Source: Magnetococcales bacterium
GTDB lineage: Bacteria > Pseudomonadota > Magnetococcia > Magnetococcales > JADFWU01
Length of the DNA: 5,276 nucleotides
Assembly: GCA_015234045.1 (NCBI GenBank)
Contig: JADFWU010000099.1
Location: forward strand, 1-5,276
Direction of reading: 5' to 3'
The notes under the pieces: generated by a model
Told to the model about the DNA's origin: nothing
The model's database searches: none
The model's input: only the letters and a program-made list of their open reading frames with translations
In this document: piece by piece, positions 1 to 5,003 of the stretch
Numbering within the stretch: position 1 is the first letter of the stretch
Layout of the letters: each line of letters starts with the position of its first letter
Translations under genes and position numbers: made by a program

Positions 1-48
1 AAAGCGGCGCAAAAACATCACCAGGGCTTCCACTCAGGTTGTGATTCA

Positions 49-79
49 TTGTCTAATTTCGGATCGAAATCACTATACA
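49..79 (+). promoter_or_regulatory. Weak candidate promoter of the yicC-gmk unit
   Basis: TTGTCT at 49-54 and TATACA at 74-79 each match the sigma70 hexamers at four positions. The 19-base spacer is longer than ideal. The placement about 40 bases before the yicC start fits, but the match is weak. Bases 1-48 hold no feature I can support. Confidence 0.3.
56..70. repeat. Perfect 6-bp dyad upstream of yicC
   Basis: ATTTCG-GAT-CGAAAT is a perfect inverted repeat with a 3-base centre. It lies between the candidate -35 and -10 boxes, where an operator would act. GTGATT at 41-46 can alternatively pair with AATCAC at 68-73, so two structures compete. No known regulator is recognised. Confidence 0.35.
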
Positions 80-119
80 AAAAGAAACGCATTCCTAAAC
101 AGTTTCTAAGGCGAATAAC

Positions 120-1016
120 ATGATCCAAAGCATGACAGGCTATGCCCAGCGCACAGGATCGGTGGGTGATTTTGAGATTGAATGGCGGTTAAAATCAGTT
201 AATCATCGTTTTTTGGATATGGCTATGCGCCTGCCGGATGGCTTTGCTCCGCTTGAAGTGGATATCCGAAACCGGTTGAAAAAATATTTTGCTCGTGGTC
301 GGCTTGAGTGTTCAGTTCGTGTTCGTATGGAGACAGAACCCGCCGAGCGCTATGAGCTGGACAAAGACCTGCTGTTTGCGATTTTGGCGACTGAAAAAAG
401 TGTCATTGCAATAGATCACCATCCTGATCGCGGTCACATTACTATCGAACAGCTGATGCGCTGGCCGGGTATGGTGCGTGAAAAGGCATTGCCTGACATG
501 GCTGCATCGTCTGGTTCTGAATTTTCAGATTTTGTGCTGTCTTTGTTGGATGAGACAGCGCAAGGGCTGACAGAGGCGCGAACACAGGAAGGGCAGGGGC
601 TGATTGCTGTTTTTCAAGAATTAATCAACGCATTGACGGGCATGGCTGATTCAGTAGAAAGCCGTTTGCCTGAAGTACGTAAAGCGCTGGAAACCCGTTT
701 TCAGCTGCGTTTGGCAGAGATGGCTTCTGATGTTTCGATTGATTCAGACCGTTTGGCGCAGGAAGTCGCGTTTGTACTCAATAAGATGGATATCTCAGAA
801 GAGTTGGAGCGTTTGCGTATTCACCTTGATCAGATGACACTTTTATTGTCCGGTAAAGAGCCAGTTGGGCGTCAATTGGACTTTTTATGTCAGGAGCTGA
901 ACCGTGAGGCAAACACGCTTTGTTCCAAGTCTCAAGATCCTGAATTATCGCAGTTGGGTGTTGATATGAAGGTTAATATTGAAAAAATGCGGGAACAAGC
1001 GCAGAATTTAGAGTAA
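120..1016 (+). CDS. yicC: YicC/YloC-family protein, probable endoribonuclease
   Basis: The 298-residue product is close to the usual family length (about 290). It carries the family signatures at both ends. The N-terminal YicC-like domain has MIQSMTGYA at residues 1-9, SVNHRFLD at 26-33 and a GRLE segment near 60-63. The C-terminal DUF1732 region has MDISEELERLRIHL at 223-236, then GRQLDFLCQELNREANTL from 250, SKSQD at 269-273, and the closing IEKMREQAQNLE. E. coli YicC and B. subtilis YloC have been reported as endoribonucleases acting on RNA, so a cytoplasmic role in RNA turnover is likely. The substrate here cannot be read from sequence. The ATG at 120 is supported by TAAGGCG at 107-113, about 8 bases upstream, and by the family starting exactly at this Met. 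The stop is 28 bases before the preferred gmk start, which implies co-transcription. The yicC-gmk neighbourhood is conserved in many bacteria. Family identity is very secure; biochemical function is less so. Confidence 0.95.
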   Translation: MIQSMTGYAQRTGSVGDFEIEWRLKSVNHRFLDMAMRLPDGFAPLEVDIRNRLKKYFARGRLECSVRVRMETEPAERYELDKDLLFAILATEKSVIAIDHHPDRGHITIEQLMRWPGMVREKALPDMAASSGSEFSDFVLSLLDETAQGLTEARTQEGQGLIAVFQELINALTGMADSVESRLPEVRKALETRFQLRLAEMASDVSIDSDRLAQEVAFVLNKMDISEELERLRIHLDQMTLLLSGKEPVGRQLDFLCQELNREANTLCSKSQDPELSQLGVDMKVNIEKMREQAQNLE

Positions 1017-1031
1017 GATGGTCGTTTTGTC

Positions 1032-1040
1032 AGAGAGGGG
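1032..1040 (+). promoter_or_regulatory. Ribosome binding site choosing the gmk start
   Basis: The purine run AGAGAGGGG ends 4 bases before the ATG at 1045, with its AGAGG core about 6 bases away. The competing in-frame ATG at 1018 lies 1 base after the yicC stop and has no comparable site. This, together with normal Gmk length, decides for 1045. Coupled initiation at 1018 as a minor start is not excluded. Confidence 0.65.
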
Positions 1041-1044
1041 TACT

Positions 1045-1671
1045 ATGTCAGCACGTCGGGGATTTATCATTATTTTGTCAGCACCTTCTGGTGCAGGGAA
1101 AACGACCCTTGCGCGTTATATGACCGCTCATTTGTCTGATATTCACACCTCTGTTTCAACAACAACCCGTGCCCCACGTCCGGGTGAGGTGGATGGTGTT
1201 GATTACTATTTTACCGATGTTAAGACCTTCCGGGCCGATGTCCAAAGAGCGGCTTTCATGGAGTGGGCGGAGGTGTTTGGTAACTATTATGGCACTGGTC
1301 GTTCTGAGGTGGAAAGTAAACTGAATGCCGGTCAGGATGTGTTATTGGACATTGATTGGCAAGGTGCTCAACAGGTTCGAAAAAGTATGGATTCGGCGGA
1401 TGTGATCAGTATTTCCATCGTTCCGCCCTCTTATGATGCGTTGTATACGCGTCTCAAAGGTCGGGGTACTGATGATGATTCAATTATCCAAAAGCGGATG
1501 AATCAAGCCACACGAGAAATGTCTCATTGGGACGAATATGATTATATCGTTGTCAATGATCAGATTGAACCGGCTCAAGTGGAGCTGACAGCCATTGTTC
1601 AGGCTGAACGGCTGAAACGTTCACGAATTGGTGGGCGTATTGAGCAGATTCTGGCAACGTTTCCCAAATGA
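1045..1671 (+). CDS. gmk: Guanylate kinase
   Basis: This is guanylate kinase, which phosphorylates GMP (and dGMP) to the diphosphate with ATP in the cytoplasm, an essential step to GTP. From the ATG at 1045 the product is 208 residues, the usual length. The P-loop APSGAGKT lies at residues 13-20; Ala in the first position also occurs in E. coli Gmk. The GMP-binding segment follows: STTTRAPRPGEVDGVDYYF from residue 38, FMEWAEVFGNYYGT at 71-84, and LDIDWQGAQQVR at 101-112. The lid region has RLKGRGTDDD near 136-145, and YDYIVVND at 165-172 is typical. An in-frame ATG at 1018 would add nine residues that match nothing in the family and has no clear ribosome site, whereas 1045 follows a purine-rich AGAGAGGGG. 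Gmk feeds the GTP pool used by the downstream Rel synthetase. In some bacterial groups Gmk is itself inhibited by (p)ppGpp; whether this one is cannot be judged here. Confidence 0.97.
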   Translation: MSARRGFIIILSAPSGAGKTTLARYMTAHLSDIHTSVSTTTRAPRPGEVDGVDYYFTDVKTFRADVQRAAFMEWAEVFGNYYGTGRSEVESKLNAGQDVLLDIDWQGAQQVRKSMDSADVISISIVPPSYDALYTRLKGRGTDDDSIIQKRMNQATREMSHWDEYDYIVVNDQIEPAQVELTAIVQAERLKRSRIGGRIEQILATFPK

Positions 1672-1691
1672 TTTTTTTGAGTATTCGAAAG

Positions 1692-1711
1692 CTAGGTGTT
1701 TCCTAACCTAG
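1692..1711 (+). repeat. Short hairpin between gmk and rpoZ
   Basis: CTAGGT at 1692-1697 pairs perfectly with ACCTAG at 1706-1711 around an 8-base loop. It is not followed by a T-run, so it is not a standard terminator. It could be an RNA processing or stabilising structure in a gmk-rpoZ transcript, or a chance dyad. Confidence 0.35.
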
Positions 1712-1799
1712 TGTCTAAAGCAAGCAACTTGAACGGGTGGACTGTATTGTATCAGTCAGTACACCAATCCCAACGAAGCATCTGCGGAGAGCGTGAATC

Positions 1800-2261
1800 A
1801 TGGCGCGAGTCACCATTGAAGATTGTCTGGTAAAGGTTCCCAATCGTTTTGAGCTAGTAATTTTGGCTGCTAAACGGACCCGTCAGCTATTTAAAGGTTC
1901 GGAAGCAACGGTTCCACTGGACAATGATAAAAATACCGTAATTGCGCTTCGTGAAATTGCTGATGAAAGCGTTGATATTAATGTGTTGCGATTGGCTGAA
2001 GAGATAAAAGCGCCTCCGCCTGTTGAAGAGAGTGTTGAAGAGGCCACACCTGCCAATGATGACACTGCTGCTGAAAAAGCCGACAAGAAAGCGGCAAAAT
2101 CTGCTGATAAAAAAGCCAAGGCAAAGGTGAAATCCGATTCTGAAGATGCCGAAGCCAAAGAGCCTGCTGAAGCAAAGATCGAAACACCTGTCGAGGCAAA
2201 AGCTGTAGAGCCTGCTGATGCTAAGGATGAAGAGACATCTGAGGCTGCTAAAGAGTCCTGA
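1800..2261 (+). CDS. rpoZ: RNA polymerase omega subunit with long charged C-terminal tail
   Basis: Omega is the small RNA polymerase subunit that clamps the beta' C-terminus and aids assembly. The first 70 or so residues are a clear omega core: [10 protein letters not shown] at the N-terminus, [16 protein letters not shown] at 15-30, then [15 protein letters not shown] at 45-59. The MARVT start matters because omega residues 2-5 form part of ppGpp binding site 1 in E. coli RNA polymerase. The ATG at 1800 has CGGAGA at 1785-1790, about 9 bases upstream. The protein is 153 residues, whereas omega is commonly about 70-90. The excess is a low-complexity tail (about 71-153) made mostly of Ala, Lys, Glu, Asp and Pro, with no Trp, Tyr, Phe or Cys, ending in a 16-residue imperfect duplication. 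The tail is probably disordered and its function is unknown. The gene lies between gmk and rel, the same order as E. coli gmk-rpoZ-spoT. Confidence 0.95.
   Translation: MARVTIEDCLVKVPNRFELVILAAKRTRQLFKGSEATVPLDNDKNTVIALREIADESVDINVLRLAEEIKAPPPVEESVEEATPANDDTAAEKADKKAAKSADKKAKAKVKSDSEDAEAKEPAEAKIETPVEAKAVEPADAKDEETSEAAKES
2160..2255 (+). repeat. Two 48-base in-frame units in the rpoZ tail
   Basis: The 12-mer AGAGCCTGCTGA occurs exactly at 2159-2170 and again at 2207-2218, an offset of 48 bases or 16 codons. The encoded units start at residues 121 and 137: [16 protein letters not shown] and [16 protein letters not shown], identical at 8 of 16 positions. This looks like an old tandem duplication that lengthened the omega tail, now diverged in its second half. 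Low-complexity composition alone could produce part of the protein similarity, but not easily the exact 12-mer in register. Confidence 0.55.
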
Positions 2262-2286
2262 GTTTGTTATGGATTTCAAATAGGTA

Positions 2287-2303
2287 TGTCACATACTGTC
2301 ACA
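2287..2303. repeat. Direct repeat TGTCACA with 10-base period
   Basis: TGTCACA-TAC-TGTCACA places two identical heptamers one helical turn apart, 26 bases after the rpoZ stop. This is the geometry of a protein site contacting one face of DNA. The first copy overlaps a small dyad, GTATG-TCA-CATAC at 2284-2296. The half-site resembles one arm of a CRP-type TGTGA-N6-TCACA site, but the arms are direct rather than inverted. No regulator can be named. Confidence 0.3.
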
Positions 2304-2344
2304 AGCGGTGTCCTCAACCCGACAGGTTTGCTTTTCGCTCTGTA

Positions 2345-2372
2345 TTGCTACTGTGAAAGTTGTGAGTAAATT
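2345..2372 (+). promoter_or_regulatory. Candidate promoter of rel
   Basis: TTGCTA at 2345-2350 and TAAATT at 2367-2372, 16 bases apart, each match the sigma70 consensus at four positions. Initiation near 2379 would put both leader hairpins (2391-2406 and 2412-2436) in the 5' untranslated region of rel. The match is modest, and read-through from rpoZ is also possible. Confidence 0.3.
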
Positions 2373-2390
2373 TCATGGTTAGAACAGGGT

Positions 2391-2406
2391 ATTCCTCTTC
2401 AGGAAT
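2391..2406 (+). repeat. First leader hairpin upstream of rel
   Basis: ATTCCT at 2391-2396 pairs with AGGAAT at 2401-2406 around the 4-base loop CTTC. It ends 5 bases before a second, stronger hairpin. No T-run follows. It probably lies in the rel leader RNA. Confidence 0.45.
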
Positions 2407-2411
2407 TGCGT

Positions 2412-2436
2412 ATCTGTTTCAATGGATGAAACAGAT
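2412..2436 (+). promoter_or_regulatory. Perfect 10-bp hairpin just upstream of the rel ribosome site
   Basis: ATCTGTTTCA at 2412-2421 pairs base for base with TGAAACAGAT at 2427-2436 around the loop ATGGA. It ends 21 bases before the AGGAG of rel. The following bases are purine-rich (GGAAGAGGGAG), so it is not an intrinsic terminator on the + strand, and the minus strand shows no T-run either. It may be a translation-control or stability element, or a DNA operator. Confidence 0.55.
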
Positions 2437-2457
2437 GGAAGAGGGAGTAAACATTCT

Positions 2458-2462
2458 AGGAG
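2458..2462 (+). promoter_or_regulatory. Ribosome binding site for the GTG-started rel gene
   Basis: AGGAG lies 8 bases before the GTG at 2471. A second GTG at 2464 is in another frame and too close to the site. The product from 2471 begins MTRWNEVIDR, a plausible RSH N-terminus, so GTG 2471 is chosen. The site lies 21 bases after the end of the second leader hairpin. Confidence 0.75.
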
Positions 2463-2470
2463 CGTGAATA

Positions 2471-4591
2471 GTGACACGCTGGAATGAAGTTATTGATCGA
2501 ATTCTTTCGTATCATGCCGATGCGGATGTCGATTTATTGGAGCGTTTGCAGGTATTTGTAGACAAACTGCCTAAAGGAAAAGGGCGTGCTTGTCTAAATG
2601 TGCCACTTCATCCGCTATCTGTTGTTTCTATTCTGGTTGATCTGCGTTTGGATACGTCATCCATAGCGTCGGGTCTTCTTGTGGATAGTCTTGCGTCCAA
2701 AGTAGTTTCCCTGGAACAGATCCGACAGGAGTTTGGTGATGATATTGCCAATCTTGCTGAGGGTATTGTTCGGATATTTGGCCTGCCCAAACCAAGTAGT
2801 TCTGAGATTCAGGCTGAGGAGTTTCGCAAGATGCTTCTTGCCATGGCTCAGGATGTTCGGGTGGTGTTGGTTCGTCTTGCGCTTTGTCTTCAGCAGGTGC
2901 GAGAAGCCTCTTCCTATTCAGAGCAGGATTCCCGTGCTCTGGCCAAAGAAATTCTAGATATTTATGCACCCATTGCCCACCGTCTGGGTATTCACTGGAT
3001 CAAAAATGAGTTGGAAGAGCGTTGTTTTCAGCTCAGTGAGCCGGAAGTGTACAGCAATTTGCGAAGTCGTCTGTTGGCGCGTCGTAAAGGTGGAAAAGAT
3101 GTTGTGCAAAAGGTTATTGATTTCCTTGTTGAAAATCTAAAATTACACGGCGTTATCGGTCGTGTCTATGGCCGTGAAAAAAATCTCTACTCAATACATG
3201 GCAAGCTGAAGCGGCGTCAGACTGAAGATATGGATACGCTTTATGATTTGATCGCCTATCGGATTATCGTTGAGGAAAAGGCCGACTGTTATCGGGCTTT
3301 GGGTATGGTGCATAGCGAATTGCGCCCCATTCCAGGCTGTTTTAAGGATTATATTGCTCTGCCTAAAGGCAACGGATATCAGTCTCTTCATACCGTTGTT
3401 TGGGGTCCATTTGGCAATCGTATTGAGATTCAGATTCGTACAGAACGGATGCATGAGGTAGCAGAGAGCGGTGTTGCGGCTCACTGGGTTTATAAAGACA
3501 AAGGATTGTCGTCTCGAAAAAAGAACGATACATCGGGTTATGCGTGGCTTCAGCAGTTATTGGCGTTGCATCAGTCGGCGGATGATCCGACTAAATTTAT
3601 AGAGAATGCCAAGATTGATCTTTTTCCTGATGAGATTTATGTCTTCACGCCACAGGGTAAGATTATTACTCTGCCACGGAATGCCACGCCGGTGGATTTT
3701 GCTTATGCGGTGCATTCCGCTGTGGGTGATAGCTGTCGAGGAGCGCGAATCAATGAACGGATGGTGCCACTGAAAACACCGCTCAATACCGGTGATACGG
3801 TTGAGATTCTTCGCGGAAAACAGCGCAGTCCCAATCCCAACTGGCAACGATTTGTTGTGACCAGTAAGGCTAAACAGCGTATTGCGCGTTGGGTGAAGCA
3901 GCAACAGCGCGATCAGATGATTGATCTCGGTCGTGAGTTGCTTGATCGGGAGTCTGTCAAGTCCGGCAGTCGTTACGCGGTGACTGAAGATCAGCTGCAT
4001 ACTCTGGCACGGGAAATGGGTTTGGCTGATCAGTATGAGGTGTGGTTTCAGATTGGGGTGTCTGAGCTGTCAGCGATTCATGTTTTAAACAAGATTTATC
4101 CCGATTTGTTGACGCGTAATACCAGTAAAGGTAAGCGCATACGGCAGCATGGAGGGCGGCGTTCACGTTCTTTTGCCGAGATGGCCATGCGGACGGCTAA
4201 GTGTTGCAGTCCTGTTCCTGGTGATGTGGCGGTAGGTGTGATCTCTACTGGGCGAGGTATTACCTTACACCGTTCTTCCTGCACCAATTTAGTCGGTTTG
4301 GATAGAAAGCGTTGGATTGAGGATATTCCATGGCCGGATGGAGAAGGCATTGTCTATCCGGTTCGGATTCAGGCGATGGTTTATGAGCAGAAGCGTGTAC
4401 TGACCGAAATAACGCAAGCGTTTCATGATGCTCAATCGGACCTTATTTCTCATCGACGCCAGGATAAGGAGCGCGATCCCTGTGTATTTATGTTGGAAGC
4501 AGAGGTGAAGGATCTTGCCCATCTCCAAGTGGTGTTGAATCGTTTACGTCAAGTTCCAGGTGTTGTAGGTGTGGGGCGTAGTCGTGGTTAA
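2471..4591 (+). CDS. relA: RelA/SpoT-family (p)ppGpp synthetase with degenerate hydrolase domain
   Basis: This long RSH protein transfers pyrophosphate from ATP to GTP or GDP to make (p)ppGpp; its 706 residues are normal family length. The N-terminal HD hydrolase fold (about 40-150) is recognisable from HP at 47-48 and EEFRKMLLAMAQDVRVVLVRLA. Its catalytic motifs are gone: the usual LLHDTVEDT reads LLVDSLASK at 69-77, and the Asp of KLADRLHN is Leu138. The synthetase (about 225-345) looks intact: GREKNLYSI at 234-242, DLIAYRIIV at 259-267, YIALPKGNGYQSLHT at 294-308, IEIQIRT with Glu319, and VAAHWVYK. TGS follows (about 382-445, AYAVH with His415), then a helical region, a zinc-finger/RIS module (Cys578, Cys579, His600, Cys604) and a C-terminal ACT domain (about 625-706), all implying ribosome-linked control. 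The start is GTG with AGGAG 8 bases upstream. A synthetase-only role is inferred, so another protein should hydrolyse ppGpp. The symbol relA reflects activity type, not proven orthology. Confidence 0.95.
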   Translation: MTRWNEVIDRILSYHADADVDLLERLQVFVDKLPKGKGRACLNVPLHPLSVVSILVDLRLDTSSIASGLLVDSLASKVVSLEQIRQEFGDDIANLAEGIVRIFGLPKPSSSEIQAEEFRKMLLAMAQDVRVVLVRLALCLQQVREASSYSEQDSRALAKEILDIYAPIAHRLGIHWIKNELEERCFQLSEPEVYSNLRSRLLARRKGGKDVVQKVIDFLVENLKLHGVIGRVYGREKNLYSIHGKLKRRQTEDMDTLYDLIAYRIIVEEKADCYRALGMVHSELRPIPGCFKDYIALPKGNGYQSLHTVVWGPFGNRIEIQIRTERMHEVAESGVAAHWVYKDKGLSSRKKNDTSGYAWLQQLLALHQSADDPTKFIENAKIDLFPDEIYVFTPQGKIITLPRNATPVDFAYAVHSAVGDSCRGARINERMVPLKTPLNTGDTVEILRGKQRSPNPNWQRFVVTSKAKQRIARWVKQQQRDQMIDLGRELLDRESVKSGSRYAVTEDQLHTLAREMGLADQYEVWFQIGVSELSAIHVLNKIYPDLLTRNTSKGKRIRQHGGRRSRSFAEMAMRTAKCCSPVPGDVAVGVISTGRGITLHRSSCTNLVGLDRKRWIEDIPWPDGEGIVYPVRIQAMVYEQKRVLTEITQAFHDAQSDLISHRRQDKERDPCVFMLEAEVKDLAHLQVVLNRLRQVPGVVGVGRSRG

Positions 4592-4600
4592 TATGTCGCT

Positions 4601-4628
4601 TTGACTGTGATGTTTGTGACTGTATATC
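4601..4628 (+). promoter_or_regulatory. Candidate promoter of the lipoprotein-TraR unit
   Basis: TTGACT at 4601-4606 (five of six to consensus) is followed after 16 bases by TATATC at 4623-4628 (four of six), directly preceded by TG. A near-consensus TACAAT at 4629-4634 lies just downstream but lacks a well-spaced -35. The AT-rich dyad ATTAA-GAG-TTAAT at 4635-4647 sits at the expected start of transcription. GACTGT occurs at 4603-4608 and 4618-4623. This is the best promoter-like sequence in the window. Confidence 0.4.
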
Positions 4629-4681
4629 TACAATATTAAGAGTTAATGATGACATCTGTATCTTATTGAGGCATCCTGAAG

Positions 4682-4707
4682 TTCAGAGATTGGGTAACAT
4701 CTCTGAA
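4682..4707 (+). promoter_or_regulatory. Perfect 9-bp hairpin in the lipoprotein leader
   Basis: TTCAGAGAT at 4682-4690 pairs with ATCTCTGAA at 4699-4707 around the 8-base loop TGGGTAAC. It ends 18 bases before the AAGGGG ribosome site. CTGAAGT occurs at 4676-4682 and again at 4703-4709. No T-run follows directly, so it is not a clear terminator of rel. It may control mRNA stability or translation, or be an operator. Confidence 0.5.
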
Positions 4708-4737
4708 GTAACTATTTATTAAATCAAGGGGAAAATA

Positions 4738-5001
4738 ATGCGTAACAAATTAGGTGCAGTGCTTTTAGCGGGTATGCTTACACTGGGTGTTGTTGGGTGC
4801 TCAGAAGATGAGACCGCTGATATTACCAAGAAAATTGAAGAGGGTAGTGCTTCTTTGGAGAATTTGACCGGTGATGCACGCAAGGCTGCTGAAGATTCTC
4901 TCAGCGAGATGCGTAAAAAGGCCGAAGATATGAAAAATCAGGCACTGGATACCTCTTTCATTGACGATATCATTCAATCAGTCAAAGATCTCTTTTCCTG
5001 A
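4738..5001 (+). CDS. Small helical lipoprotein of unknown function
   Basis: I do not recognise a named family. The 87-residue product has a lipoprotein signal peptide: positively charged MRNK, a hydrophobic segment at about 5-19, and a lipobox V18-V19-G20-C21. Lipidation and cleavage before Cys21 are predicted, leaving a mature chain of about 67 residues. Residue +2 is Ser, which in enteric bacteria would favour the outer membrane; the rule may not hold here. The mature part is acidic and Lys-rich, strongly helix-forming, with a likely amphipathic or coiled-coil stretch at about 28-70 (heptad-like ITKKIEEG, LENLTGDARKAAEDSLSEM) and a hydrophobic end, IDDIIQSVKDLF. The ATG has AAGGGG at 4726-4731, six bases upstream. 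Its own promoter-like sequence and leader hairpin precede it. The TraR/DksA-like gene starts 2 bases after its stop, so the two are probably co-transcribed. Confidence 0.85.
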   Translation: MRNKLGAVLLAGMLTLGVVGCSEDETADITKKIEEGSASLENLTGDARKAAEDSLSEMRKKAEDMKNQALDTSFIDDIIQSVKDLFS

Positions 5002-5003
5002 TA

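Noticed and set aside
1-49. Divergent minus-strand gene starting at 49 (MNHNLSGSPGDVFAPL, open to the left edge)
   Set aside because: Only 16 codons are visible, with no good ribosome site, so a gene cannot be supported.
1-123. Open frame from the left edge to a stop overlapping the yicC start (ending ...KKKRIPKQFLRRIT), possible end of an upstream gene
   Set aside because: The 40 residues have no recognisable motif and unusual composition, and a possible promoter and dyad lie in the same stretch. An open frame of this length is expected by chance.
1672-1678. Run of seven T just after the gmk stop, possible terminator
   Set aside because: No GC-rich stem precedes it, and the hairpin at 1692-1711 comes after the T-run.
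1729-1755. Possible rpoZ promoter TTGAAC with a TATCAG-like -10
   Set aside because: The spacer is only 15 bases and the -10 match is poor. Read-through from gmk is equally likely.
1883-2279. Minus-strand open frames opposite rpoZ, up to 130 codons
   Set aside because: They are Ser/Ala- or Phe/Arg-rich mirror images of the repetitive GAA/GCA/AAA codons of the omega tail, with no family resemblance.
2303-2336. Possible rpoZ terminator: AAGC/GCTT and TGTC/GACA pairings followed by a short T-run
   Set aside because: The stem is broken by an asymmetric internal loop and has an 8-base loop; the T-run (TTTT then C) is short.
3557-4000. Minus-strand 147-codon frame inside rel
   Set aside because: It lies wholly within the well-supported rel gene (TGS and helical regions) and shows no recognisable motif.
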